Assembly (NCBI RefSeq): GCF_004331485.1
Contig: NZ_SJKD01000009.1
Location: forward strand, 310,001-374,000
DNA from: Kribbella capetownensis
GTDB lineage: Bacteria; Actinomycetota; Actinomycetes; Propionibacteriales; Kribbellaceae
Direction of reading: 5' to 3'
Length of the DNA: 64,000 bases
A program made the translations under genes and the position numbers. Of this stretch, positions 43,472 to 52,309 are shown in pieces. Under the pieces are notes generated by a model. The model worked only from the letters and a program-made list of their open reading frames with translations. It did no database searches and had not been told where the DNA came from. The first letter of the stretch is position 1. Each line of letters starts with the position of its first letter.

Positions 43472-44803
43472 GTGAAGCAGATCCTCGAAGCGATTCTGTC
43501 CGGTGACACCACGGCCGTTGGCGAGCTCGACGTACCGGACCACTACCGCGGCATCACCGTGCACGCCGACGAGGCGACGATGTTCGAGGGTCTGGGCAGC
43601 AAGGAGAAGGATCCGCGCAAGAGCCTGCACCTGGACGACGTACCGACGCCCGAGCTCGGGCCGGGTGAGGCGCTGGTCGCGGTGATGGCGAGCGCGATCA
43701 ACTACAACACCGTGTGGACGTCGATCTTCGAGCCGGTCTCGACGTTCGCGTTCCTGAGGCGGTACGGGAAGCTGTCGCCGCTGACCGCCCGCCACGACCT
43801 GCCGTATCACGTGGTCGGCTCCGACCTGGCCGGCGTCGTACTGCGGACCGGGCCTGGCGTGAACGCGTGGAAGCCCGGCGACGAGGTGGTCGCGCACTGC
43901 CTGTCCGTCGAGCTCGAGTCGCCCGACGGGCACAACGACACGATGCTCGACTCCGAGCAGCGGATCTGGGGCTTCGAGACGAACTTCGGCGGCCTGGCCG
44001 AGCTCGCGCTGGTGAAGTCGAACCAGCTGATGCCGAAGCCGGAGCACCTCACCTGGGAGGAGGCCGCGTCGCCGGGTCTGGTGAACAGTACGGCGTACCG
44101 GCAGCTCGTCTCCGCGAACGGCGCAGACATGAAGCAGGGCGACGTCGTACTGATCTGGGGAGCGTCCGGTGGGCTGGGTTCCTACGCGACGCAGTTCGCG
44201 CTGAACGGCGGGGCGATCCCGGTGTGCGTGGTGTCGTCGCCGGAGAAGGCGGAGATCTGCCGGGCGATGGGGGCGTCGCTGATCATCGACCGGTCGGCCG
44301 AGGGGTACAAGTTCTGGGCCGACGAGACGACGCAGGACCAGAAGGAATGGAAGCGGTTCGGGGCCCGGATCCGCGAGCTCACCGGTGGCGACGACCCCGA
44401 CATCGTGTTCGAGCATCCGGGGCGGGAGACGTTCGGGGCGTCGGTGTACGTCGCCCGGCGCGGCGGGACGATCGTGACGTGCGCGTCGACGTCCGGCTTC
44501 ATGCACGAGTACGACAACCGGTATCTGTGGATGAACCTGAAGCGGATCATCGGCTCTCACTTCGCCAACTACCGGGAGGCCTGGGAGGCGAACCGGTTGA
44601 TTGCCAAGGGCATGGTCCACCCGACGGTCAGCAAGGTCTACCCGCTCGAGGACACCGCTCAGGCGGCGTACGACGTCCACCGCAACCTGCACCAGGGCAA
44701 GGTCGGCGTCCTCACCCTGGCGCCGAGTGAGGGCCTCGGCGTTCGCAATCCGTCGCTGCGGGCTCAGCACGAGGACGCGATCAACCGCTTCCGTAACAGG
44801 TAA
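43472..44803 (+). CDS. ccr: Crotonyl-CoA carboxylase/reductase
   Basis: A 443-residue NADPH-dependent medium-chain reductase that converts crotonyl-CoA and CO2 to ethylmalonyl-CoA. The CO2-binding residues known from Kitasatospora Ccr (N81, F170, E171, H365) all have counterparts, offset by two: N79 (AINYNTVW), F168-E169 (WGFETNFGG) and H363 (IIGSHFANYREAWEANRL). This favours a true carboxylase over a simple reductase. GTG 43472 follows TTGGAGG; the upstream open frame lacks conservation. With the epimerase, MeaB and IcmA-like mutase it provides extender units or feeds an ethylmalonyl-CoA route. Confidence 0.95.
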   Translation: MKQILEAILSGDTTAVGELDVPDHYRGITVHADEATMFEGLGSKEKDPRKSLHLDDVPTPELGPGEALVAVMASAINYNTVWTSIFEPVSTFAFLRRYGKLSPLTARHDLPYHVVGSDLAGVVLRTGPGVNAWKPGDEVVAHCLSVELESPDGHNDTMLDSEQRIWGFETNFGGLAELALVKSNQLMPKPEHLTWEEAASPGLVNSTAYRQLVSANGADMKQGDVVLIWGASGGLGSYATQFALNGGAIPVCVVSSPEKAEICRAMGASLIIDRSAEGYKFWADETTQDQKEWKRFGARIRELTGGDDPDIVFEHPGRETFGASVYVARRGGTIVTCASTSGFMHEYDNRYLWMNLKRIIGSHFANYREAWEANRLIAKGMVHPTVSKVYPLEDTAQAAYDVHRNLHQGKVGVLTLAPSEGLGVRNPSLRAQHEDAINRFRNR

Positions 44804-44880
44804 CGGTTGGGTCGGGTCGTCCCAGCGGCCCGATTGGCTGGTTACGCCCGAGTTCTGACAGGCTTAAGGTGGGGGATTCA

Positions 44881-46920
44881 GTGAGCCGCCAGAAGGGAAT
44901 CTCGGGAATGCCTGACGAGTCGAGCCTGCCATTTTTCGACCGTACGGCGACAGCGGCCGGGGGTTTCCCGGTCAGTCGACGTGGGTACGACAAGCAGGCC
45001 GTGGACGACTATGTCCGCGCGCTGGAGATGCAACTCGTCGAAGCCCGGAACAGAGCCGACGAGCTCCAGGGCAGCGTCGCGCCGATGCAGCGGCAACTGG
45101 AGGAGACCCGGCGTCAGCTCGACGCGAGCGCCAACCCGTCGTACGCCGGACTCGGCGACCGGGCCGCGCAGATCCTCCGGCTCGCCCAGGACCAGGCGTC
45201 CGAGGCGCTCGAGGAGGCCCGCCGCGAAGCCGAGGAGCTGCGCAGCACGGCCGCCAAGGAGGCCGCGGCGGCCCGGGCGACCGGTGACCGCGAGGCCGAG
45301 GACATCCGCTCGGTCGCGCTGAACGAGGCCGACAGCCTGCGCCGGACCGCTGAGGGCGACGCCGCCGAGCTGCGTCGTACCGCGGAGACCGAGGGATCCG
45401 AGGTCCTGCAGGCCGCCCGGCGCAAGGCCGAGCAGTTGCAGCTGACCGCCGAGTCGCAGGCCAGCACGCTGAAGAACGGTGCCCTGCACGAGGCGGAGAA
45501 GATCCGTACGGCGATCCAGCGCGAGTCCGCGGCGCTGCGGGCCAGGCTCGCCGACGAGCGTGAGCAGCAGGCCAAGGAGCTCGCCGACAAGCACCAGCAG
45601 ATCGCTGCCGACACGGAGAACCTCACCACCCAGATGCGCGAGGCCGCCGAGGCCTCCGAGCGCCGGGTGGCCGAGGCGACCGAGCAGGCCCGCAAGATCC
45701 GCGCCGAGGCCGAGGAGTCGGCCGAGCGGACCATCACCCGGGCGCGGCGCGAGGCCGAGCAACTGCTGACCACCGCACGGACCCGCTCCGAGTCGGAGCT
45801 CGCGAACGCCGCGGACGAGGCGGAGCGGTCCCGCACGATCGTCGCCCGGGAGACCGAGCGGCTAGCGAAGCGTCGTGACGGCATCCTGACCCAGATCGCG
45901 GGTCTGAACGAGATCGCCAGCAACATCGCCCGCCAGGCCGCCGAACTCGACTCCGAGACCGCGGCCCCGGCGTACGTCAGCCCCTTCAACCGCCAGCAGG
46001 CGGAGTCGCCGAACCCGCTGAGCGGGCCGTCGAGCAACCCGCTGTCCGGGCCGCAGAATGCGCCGGCGCCCAGCCCGTTCGCGGCACCGCCGGAGGCATC
46101 CGCACCGAGCCCGTTCGACGCACCTGCCGCCAGCTCCGACTCCGCTGACGCACTGGGCGACGCTTCCGCTGATTCCGGAGCGGCTGCGGACGGGGGCGCG
46201 TCCGCCGGATCCGCCGCATCGGCTGCCCGGCCGTTCGCGCCGAAGGATGACAGCCCGTTTGCGCCGAAGGACGACAACCCGTTCGCCGCGGCCACGCCGG
46301 TGCCGGCTGAGTCGTCGTACGACGAGGGTGAAGAGGGACCGTTCACCGGGGCGAGCCCGTTCGTCGGGCTGGGTGCGGGTGACGCGCGGGTCGACGAGAC
46401 GCGCATCGACACCGCTCTGCGGGTCGACCCGAAGGACACCGACGACCTGGTGAGCAAAACCGCCGGCGGCCCGGCCGACGAGTCCGACTCCCCCACGTCC
46501 ACCTCGGCGTCGAGCACTCCTGACGCGTCTGGCTCTGCTGCGTCGAACTCGGGGTCGTCGAGCTCGGCCGCGTCGATGTCTGGCGCGAGTACCTCTCGCG
46601 CGTCCTCCCGGTCTGCCTCGTCCAAGGCGTCCACGTCCGCGTCGCCGGCCGACGACTCGAAGGCCGCTGGCTCGAAGGCTGCCGCTTCGAAGACTGCCGA
46701 TTCGAAGACTGCCGCTTCGAAGACTGCCGATTCGAAGGCGGACGACTCGAAGGGCGACGACGACGAGCCGGCGGACTCGACGAAGATCGACGAGTTCCGG
46801 CTGGATGACCTCGTGTCGGAGGAGACTCAGGCGCAGGCCCGGCCGAACGGCTCGGTCGACGAGAAGAAGACCGACGAGGCCAAGGCGGGCTCGCGATCCC
46901 CGAAGGACAAGACGACGTGA
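44881..46920 (+). CDS. DivIVA-domain coiled-coil cytoskeletal protein (FilP/Scy-like)
   Basis: About 679 residues. A short DivIVA-like head (FPVSRRGYDKQAVDDYVRAL) is followed by a continuous alanine/glutamate coiled coil to about residue 345 (repeating AEELRxTAxxEA-like units). The last ~330 residues are disordered: SPF/NPF-type proline motifs (NPLSGP, PSPFAAPP), serine-rich stretches, then SKTADSKTAA repeats. It resembles the FilP/Scy/cellulose-binding-like polarity proteins next to mce in streptomycetes. GTG 44881 follows GGTGGGGG; ATG 44908 is an alternative. The stop overlaps the GTG of the permease gene. Confidence 0.8.
   Translation: MSRQKGISGMPDESSLPFFDRTATAAGGFPVSRRGYDKQAVDDYVRALEMQLVEARNRADELQGSVAPMQRQLEETRRQLDASANPSYAGLGDRAAQILRLAQDQASEALEEARREAEELRSTAAKEAAAARATGDREAEDIRSVALNEADSLRRTAEGDAAELRRTAETEGSEVLQAARRKAEQLQLTAESQASTLKNGALHEAEKIRTAIQRESAALRARLADEREQQAKELADKHQQIAADTENLTTQMREAAEASERRVAEATEQARKIRAEAEESAERTITRARREAEQLLTTARTRSESELANAADEAERSRTIVARETERLAKRRDGILTQIAGLNEIASNIARQAAELDSETAAPAYVSPFNRQQAESPNPLSGPSSNPLSGPQNAPAPSPFAAPPEASAPSPFDAPAASSDSADALGDASADSGAAADGGASAGSAASAARPFAPKDDSPFAPKDDNPFAAATPVPAESSYDEGEEGPFTGASPFVGLGAGDARVDETRIDTALRVDPKDTDDLVSKTAGGPADESDSPTSTSASSTPDASGSAASNSGSSSSAASMSGASTSRASSRSASSKASTSASPADDSKAAGSKAAASKTADSKTAASKTADSKADDSKGDDDEPADSTKIDEFRLDDLVSEETQAQARPNGSVDEKKTDEAKAGSRSPKDKTT
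46654..46758 (+). repeat. 15-bp tandem repeat, 7 copies, in the coiled-coil gene
   Basis: Seven contiguous 15-bp units resembling GATTCGAAGACTGCC encode five-residue DSKxA-type units (DSKAA, GSKAA, ASKTA, DSKTA, ASKTA, DSKAD, DSKGD). The reading frame is kept, so copy number could vary without disrupting the gene. Confidence 0.8.
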
Positions 46921-48365
46921 CGCCAGCCGGCGACGACACCTCCACCACGATCCCCGACCGGGACCTCGCCGAGGCAACCCGCGAAGCGCAGGAGGCCGCC
47001 GCCGACGCAGAACAGGCCGCGGACAAGGCGGACCACTCCGCCGACGCGGCGGCAAAGTCCGCCCAGCAGGCCGACGGATCGGCCGACGAAGCCGACAAGT
47101 CGGCAGACAAAGCGGATGAGTCCGCGGACCTAGCCGACGAGTCCGCGGACAAGTCCGACGAGTCCGCCGAGAAGGCGGATGAGTCCGCTGACAAGGCCGG
47201 TGAGTCGGCTGGGGCGGCTGAGGTGTCGGCGGAGGATGCCAAGGCTTCGGCGGAGAAGGCGGACGACGATCTTGCCAGCGAACTGCTGATCGAGGAGCGG
47301 CATCCGGACGTCGGCATGGGCCTGCCCGGTCCGCCGCTGCGGCGCTCGAGCCCGTTCATGTTCGGCTTCTTCGCGGCCCTCGGCGTACTGGTCGCCTGGG
47401 GTTTGTGGAACGCGGCCGGCCAGGCCCGCTCGGTGCTGATCCTGCTGCTGGTCTCGATGTTCATCGCGGTCGGCCTGAATCCGCTGGTCGAGTGGTTCAT
47501 GCGCCGCGGCCTGAAACGCGGCCTGTCCGTCGGCGTCGTGTTCCTGCTGATGATCCTCGCCGTGGCCGGCGTCGGGTTCGCGATCGTGCCGGTGGTCACC
47601 GACCAGATCGACAGCCTGATCCGGAACGCACCCCAGTGGCTCGACCTGGTACAGAAGTCGAAGACGCTGGACGAACTCGACGACCGCTACCACTACGTCC
47701 AGAAGGCCAAGGACTACATCCAGGACCCGGCCCTGGCGCAGCGCGCGTTCGGCGGCATCCTCGGTGTCGGCAAGGTGGTCGCGAACGCGTTGTTCAACAC
47801 GTTCACGATCCTGATCCTGACCCTGTACTTCCTCGCCTCGCTCCCGTCGGTCAAGCGTGCGGCGTACAGCCTGGTCCCGCGGACCCGGCGTACCCGCGTC
47901 TCGATCCTCGGCGACGAGGTGCTGGCCCGGGTCGGCGGCTACGTCAGCGGCCAGTTCATGGTCGCCCTGTGCGCGGGCTTCTTCATGTTCGTGTTCCTGG
48001 AGATCGTCGGCCTGCGCGAGTACGCCGTGGCGCTGGCGATCGTGGTCATGTTCACCGCGTTCATCCCGATGGTCGGCGGCCTGATCGGCGTCGTCCTCGT
48101 CTCGCTGATCGGCTTCACCGACGGCCTGTGGACCGGCGTCGCCTGTCTCGCGTACGGGGTCATCTACCAGCAGATCGAGAACTACGTCGTCGCCCCGCGC
48201 ATCATGCGCCGAGCCGTCGACATCCCCGGCGCCGTCACCGTCATCGCCGCCCTCCTCGGCGGCGCCCTCCTCGGCGTCGTCGGCGCCCTCCTGGCCATCC
48301 CCTGCGCCGCCGCCCTGCTCCTCATCATCCGAGAGGTCTGGGTCCGCAAAGCCGACGAATCCTAA
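46917..48365 (+). CDS. AI-2E/PerM-family permease with alanine heptad extension
   Basis: A 482-residue membrane protein. Residues 36-98 are nine consecutive heptads of the type DKADESA, predicting an alanine-rich coiled coil. From about residue 145 there are eight or so helices of the AI-2E transporter family (FFAALGVLVAWGLWNAAGQA; RSVLILLLVSMFIAVGLNPL; TAFIPMVGGLIGVVLVSLIG; YQQIENYVVAPRIM). The family includes exporters and Na+/H+ antiporters; substrate unknown. GTG 46917 overlaps the stop of the coiled-coil protein (GTGA), so the two are translationally coupled and may interact. Confidence 0.87.
   Translation: MTPAGDDTSTTIPDRDLAEATREAQEAAADAEQAADKADHSADAAAKSAQQADGSADEADKSADKADESADLADESADKSDESAEKADESADKAGESAGAAEVSAEDAKASAEKADDDLASELLIEERHPDVGMGLPGPPLRRSSPFMFGFFAALGVLVAWGLWNAAGQARSVLILLLVSMFIAVGLNPLVEWFMRRGLKRGLSVGVVFLLMILAVAGVGFAIVPVVTDQIDSLIRNAPQWLDLVQKSKTLDELDDRYHYVQKAKDYIQDPALAQRAFGGILGVGKVVANALFNTFTILILTLYFLASLPSVKRAAYSLVPRTRRTRVSILGDEVLARVGGYVSGQFMVALCAGFFMFVFLEIVGLREYAVALAIVVMFTAFIPMVGGLIGVVLVSLIGFTDGLWTGVACLAYGVIYQQIENYVVAPRIMRRAVDIPGAVTVIAALLGGALLGVVGALLAIPCAAALLLIIREVWVRKADES
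47022..47210 (+). repeat. 21-bp (heptad) tandem repeat in the permease gene
   Basis: Nine imperfect 21-bp units encode the heptads DKADHSA to DKAGESA (residues 36-98). Alanines recur at positions 3 and 7 of nearly every unit, a pattern expected of a tightly packed alanine coil. Confidence 0.8.
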
Positions 48366-48535
48366 CCGCCGGAGGCCACGTCTCCGACCGCCCCGTCGAG
48401 CGCACGCCGCTCACATCCGCCGTCGACGAGTGCTGCGAAAGCAACCGCCACCTTGTCCGACGGCGAGTACGACGTACCCAATGGTCCCCTCCAGAGCCCG
48501 CTCAACCTGCCGGAAGGCAGTCCGCGAGCAGGGTC

Positions 48536-48572
48536 TGGACAGATAGATATCGGGTATATATTCTCGCTATCT
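48536..48572 (+). promoter_or_regulatory. AT-rich palindromic operator/promoter of the PadR gene
   Basis: AGATAG (48541-48546) and CTATCT (48567-48572) form an inverted repeat immediately before ATG 48573. Between them TATATT (48557-48562) is a near-consensus -10, and TGGACA (48536-48541) a -35 box 15 bp upstream. The -10 spacing puts transcription start at or next to the ATG, so the mRNA is probably leaderless. The block is strikingly AT-rich for this genome. A PadR repressor bound here would shut off its own operon. Confidence 0.6.
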
Positions 48573-49091
48573 ATGCGGTCGTTGTTTCTTGCGTTGCTGG
48601 CCGACGAGAGCCGGCACGGGTACGAGATCAAGCAGGCCCTCGAGCAGGAGTTCGGGGACCAGCTGCCGGCCTTGAACGCCGGCCAGATCTACTCGACCCT
48701 GGCGCGGCTCGAGCGAGACGGGCTGGTGGTCGGGCAGAGCATCGAGGGCGACAACCGGCGCAAGCGGGTGTACGAGCTCACCGAGGCCGGCCGCGCAGCG
48801 CTGACGGGATGGATCGAGACGCCGGTGCCGGGCACGCGACTGAAGGACGAGTTCTTCATGAAGCTGGTGATTCTCGCGTCGGCCGGGCTGGCCGAGCCGA
48901 AGGCGTTGATCGCCGGGCAACGACGCGAGTACCTACAGTCCCTGCGCGACCTCGACGCGATGGTGTCGGCCGATGGGTCGCGGCCCGCCGCCGAGCTGCT
49001 GGCCGAAGGCGCGATCCTGCACCTGAAAGCCGACCTGGAGTGGCTCGACCTGATCGAGCAGCGACTGCCGATGCAACGGGAGCCGGCATGA
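48573..49091 (+). CDS. PadR-family transcriptional regulator
   Basis: A 172-residue repressor. The PadR winged helix is LFLALLADESRHGYEIKQAL, NAGQIYSTLARLERDGLVVG and RKRVYELTEAGRAALTGWIE. A C-terminal helical domain follows (KLVILASAGLAEPKALIAGQ). ATG 48573 is preferred because the wing begins seven residues later and the promoter elements lie directly upstream. Its TGA overlaps the ATG of the ATPase gene (ATGA). It likely controls the ABC/FtsX exporter with itself. Confidence 0.88.
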   Translation: MRSLFLALLADESRHGYEIKQALEQEFGDQLPALNAGQIYSTLARLERDGLVVGQSIEGDNRRKRVYELTEAGRAALTGWIETPVPGTRLKDEFFMKLVILASAGLAEPKALIAGQRREYLQSLRDLDAMVSADGSRPAAELLAEGAILHLKADLEWLDLIEQRLPMQREPA

Positions 49092-49819
49092 CACCGGTGC
49101 TCGAGACACGAAGGCTCGCGAAGACGTACGACACCGGGGGCACGCAGGTCCTGGCCGTCCGCGGGATCGACCTCACGATCAGCAGAGGTGAGTTCGTCGC
49201 GATCGTGGGACCGAGTGGGTGCGGGAAGTCAACCCTGCTCAACCTGATGGCGGGGCTCGATCGGGTGACCGCCGGCGAGGTCTGGCTCGGCGGCCGGCGG
49301 ATCGACCAGTTGAGCGAGACCGCGCTGGCGCGGATGCGCCGGCAGAAGGTCGGGTTCGTGTTCCAGTTCTTCAACCTGATGCCGACCCTGTCCGCGATCG
49401 AGAACGTCGAACTGCCCCTCCTCCTGGTCGGACGTCACCGGAAGGAAGCCCGGGACGCCGCGAGCAGACTGCTGGACGACCTCGGTCTTGAAGACAAGTA
49501 CGACGCGGCGCCGTCCCAACTGTCCGGTGGAGAGCAACAGCGGGTCGCTCTTGCCCGTGCCCTGGCGAACACCCCGGACATCCTGCTCGGCGACGAACCG
49601 ACCGGGAACCTCGACTCGGCCTCGTCCCGCGAGGTGCTCGCCCTCCTCCGCGCCGCCCGCGACCGAGGCCAGACACTGTTGCTCGTAACCCATGACACCC
49701 GTGTCGCCGCCGCAGCGGATCGGGTCGTCACCCTTCGCGACGGACTGGTGAACGACGACACCGAGCTGCAGGCGGCCCGGCCGGTCACGCTCCCCCTCGA
49801 CGCCGGTGGACCGGTATGA
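49088..49819 (+). CDS. ABC transporter ATP-binding protein (LolD/MacB type)
   Basis: A 243-residue ATPase. Walker A is GPSGCGKST, the Q-loop is in FVFQFFNLMPTLSAIENVEL, the signature is QLSGGEQQRVALARALANTP, and Walker B is LLGDEPTGNLDSASS with H-loop VTHDTR. It pairs with the FtsX-type permease whose ATG overlaps its stop. The MacB-type pattern suggests mechanotransmission or export of lipids, peptides or antibiotics; PadR control argues for a stress-induced exporter. Confidence 0.92.
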   Translation: MTPVLETRRLAKTYDTGGTQVLAVRGIDLTISRGEFVAIVGPSGCGKSTLLNLMAGLDRVTAGEVWLGGRRIDQLSETALARMRRQKVGFVFQFFNLMPTLSAIENVELPLLLVGRHRKEARDAASRLLDDLGLEDKYDAAPSQLSGGEQQRVALARALANTPDILLGDEPTGNLDSASSREVLALLRAARDRGQTLLLVTHDTRVAAAADRVVTLRDGLVNDDTELQAARPVTLPLDAGGPV

Positions 49820-51564
49820 CGCTCACGCTGGTCAGGCTCGCGTTCGCAGGACTCCGCTCGCGGCTCCTGGCGAGCGCGCTGACGGTCCTGCTCTGCAGTG
49901 CCGCGGCGGCAACCATCGTGCTCGCGCTCGAGGTCGGGGCAACCGTCCGCGATCCGTGGCAGCGGACCTTCGCCGAAGCAAACGGCGCACATGTCCTGGC
50001 GAACGTCGCCTCCGCAGCGGATGCGGACAAGATCGCGAGTCTCCCCGGCGTCGCCGAACGAGACAAGCCCATCCCGAACGCGAACGCTGACGTACTGGGC
50101 ACGACCGACCGATTGCAACTGGCCGGCCAGGCCACCGCGCCACACGTCAACACGGCGATCCCGATCGAAGGCGGAGGCCAACCGGCGGCCGGGATCGTCC
50201 TCGAGCGCAGCTTCGCCGAAGCCCTCGGTCTCACCGTCGGTACGACGTTGCGCCTGGCAACGACCGGCGACCCGGTGGAGCTGACCGTCGTCGGTACTGC
50301 GGTGTCGCCCAGCCAGCCGCGCTATCCCCGCCGGAACCCCGGTCTCGCCTGGGTCTCACGCGCGACGCTGGAGCGGGTCCAGCCGGACACCGATCGCTGG
50401 CGCTGGACCGAGGCCATCCGTCTGTCCGATCCGGCTGCCGCACCGGACTTCGCCGTACGGGCTGCTGGGGCCGTGCCGCCGAGCAGCGCCTCGTTCGAGA
50501 CGTGGCAGGACCAGCGTGAGAGTGCGTTGCAAGAGGCAGCTCCCACTCGGCTCGTGCTGACGACGTACACGATCGTCTTGCTTGCGGTGGTCTTCGCGGT
50601 GGTGGCGATCCTGGTCACGGCCCGCGCCGGCGCACAGCACCGTGAGATCGGACTGCTGAAGGCTGTCGGCGTGACGCCACGCCAGATCACCGTGGTGTTC
50701 GCGCTCGAGTCCGCCGTACTCGGCCTGGTCGCGGTGGTGTCCGGCTTCGCGATCGGGGTAGTGCTCGCGCCACGGCTGGCCGCGTCGAGTATCGCGACAA
50801 TGGTGGGAGCGCCAACGATTGCGATGAACCCGTGGCATCTCCTGGTCGCCGCGTGCCCTGTGTTGATCGTGCTGATCGGCAGCGCCGCGTCGTCGGCCCG
50901 CCGTGGCACCGGGTTCAGTGTTCTGCAGGCGATCCAGTCCGGTTCCGCCGCACCGGCGTCGCGGTCACGCCTCGGACGGCTGATCGGCCGGGCGGCCCTT
51001 CCCCTCGTGCTGTCACTCGGGCTCAAGGACCTTGTCACCAGGCGACACCGAGCCACCCGGCTGGCCGGTGCCATCGTGGTCACCGGCGCGGCCGTCGTCT
51101 TCGCACTCTCGATGCAGGCGAACCTCGATGCCCAGGCCGCCGACGAGGTCAGCGACGTACCGCGTGAGCTGCCCGTCCTCGTCTACACCCTCGACGCCGT
51201 GCTCCTCCTGATCACCGTCACGACCCTGATCGCGGTCGCCCTCCTCTCGGTGCGCGAGCGCGTCCGCGAGTACGGCGTACTGAAGTCCGTCGGCCTCACA
51301 CCCCGGCAGATCGCGTCCAGCCTGATCAGCGCCCACGTCGCACTCGCCACCGTCGCAGTCATCGTGTCGATCCCGGTAGGCATCGTCCTCTACCTCACCG
51401 TCTACGGTATCGCCGGCGGAAGCCCTGAGGACCGAGTGATCGCCTCATGGTGGTCACTGGCCCTTGTGCCGATCGGGACCGTCGTCCTGGTCGTCCTCGC
51501 CACCACCGTCCCCGCCCGCCTAGCCACCCAGATCCCCACCGCCGAAGCCCTTCGCTACGAGTAA
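49816..51564 (+). CDS. FtsX-family ABC permease
   Basis: A 582-residue permease, shorter than the common 800-residue duplicated form. The first helix is LLASALTVLLCSAAAATIVL. A periplasmic domain follows (about residues 45-240), then helices in two FtsX units: TYTIVLLAVVFAVVAILVTA with the EIGLLKAVGVTPRQI coupling loop, and the second with VREYGVLKSVGLTPRQIASS. It ends in helices TLIAVALLSV and VIASWWSLALVPIGTVVLVV. ATG 49816 overlaps the ATPase stop. Confidence 0.88.
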   Translation: MTLTLVRLAFAGLRSRLLASALTVLLCSAAAATIVLALEVGATVRDPWQRTFAEANGAHVLANVASAADADKIASLPGVAERDKPIPNANADVLGTTDRLQLAGQATAPHVNTAIPIEGGGQPAAGIVLERSFAEALGLTVGTTLRLATTGDPVELTVVGTAVSPSQPRYPRRNPGLAWVSRATLERVQPDTDRWRWTEAIRLSDPAAAPDFAVRAAGAVPPSSASFETWQDQRESALQEAAPTRLVLTTYTIVLLAVVFAVVAILVTARAGAQHREIGLLKAVGVTPRQITVVFALESAVLGLVAVVSGFAIGVVLAPRLAASSIATMVGAPTIAMNPWHLLVAACPVLIVLIGSAASSARRGTGFSVLQAIQSGSAAPASRSRLGRLIGRAALPLVLSLGLKDLVTRRHRATRLAGAIVVTGAAVVFALSMQANLDAQAADEVSDVPRELPVLVYTLDAVLLLITVTTLIAVALLSVRERVREYGVLKSVGLTPRQIASSLISAHVALATVAVIVSIPVGIVLYLTVYGIAGGSPEDRVIASWWSLALVPIGTVVLVVLATTVPARLATQIPTAEALRYE

Positions 51565-51567
51565 GGC

Positions 51568-52299
51568 CTACGGGCCGGCGAGTTTGGTGATTTCGGGGGT
51601 GGGGTTGGTGTGGAAGGCGCAGGCTCGCGGGTAGCCGGCGAGGCAGCCTCGGGTGGTCATGAGGGCGGTGTAGTAGTCGATGTAGCGGAAGCCGTAGGTC
51701 TCGCCGCGGGCGAAGGCCTGGTGGCGGATGGCGGAGACCCAGAGGTAGAAGGCCTCGTCGGGGATGGGGACGTACATCGACGGCTGGAAGCCCTCCATGT
51801 CCTCCCAGTTCTCGGCGTGCAGGATCGAGCGGACGCCGTGCCGCGGGAGAGCGGCGAGCTTGCCCACGGCGCCTTCCATGCCGTCGATCTCCGGGTCCGA
51901 CGGGAGGCCGGCCAGGAACCGGGCCCGTTCGACCAGGCTCGACGCATGTTCGTGGTCGCGGTGGATGCTGTGTTTCCAGTGCGCGATGAGCGTGTCGGGC
52001 TGCTTGTCGCGGATGATCGTGGCGAGTTCGAGCGCGACGTCGTCGGAGTCGGCGAGGAAGCCGTCGCTGTGGTCGAGGACCATGAAGTCGGCGCCGATCG
52101 CGGCGGCGAAGGCCTCGCCCTCGGCGATCTTCTGCTTCTTGTACTCCGAAGGAGTCATCCGCGGGTGGCCCCGCTCCCCCGGGGTGAGCGCGACGATGGT
52201 GGCGCTCGCGCCTTCCAGGACGAGCTTCGCCAGGGTCGGTCCGGCGGTCAGGTCCATGTCGCCGATGTGCGCCCCGACAGCGAGCACTGATTTGGTCAC
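51568..52299 (-). CDS. PIG-L/LmbE-family protein with altered active site
   Basis: A 243-residue metal-dependent deacetylase-fold protein. The usual AHPDDE reads A10-H11-I12-G13-D14-M15: the zinc ligands H11 and D14 are kept but the first Asp, the general base in MshB, is Gly13. The C-terminal ligand motif is SIHRDHEHAS (H113, H116). Family members deacetylate N-acetyl sugars. It is the last gene of the six-gene amino-sugar operon. The loss of the base may mean a different mechanism or a binding role; to my memory this AHIGD variant recurs in related operons. Confidence 0.78.
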   Translation of the reverse strand: MTKSVLAVGAHIGDMDLTAGPTLAKLVLEGASATIVALTPGERGHPRMTPSEYKKQKIAEGEAFAAAIGADFMVLDHSDGFLADSDDVALELATIIRDKQPDTLIAHWKHSIHRDHEHASSLVERARFLAGLPSDPEIDGMEGAVGKLAALPRHGVRSILHAENWEDMEGFQPSMYVPIPDEAFYLWVSAIRHQAFARGETYGFRYIDYYTALMTTRGCLAGYPRACAFHTNPTPEITKLAGP

Positions 52300-52309
52300 A
52301 AGGGTCTCC

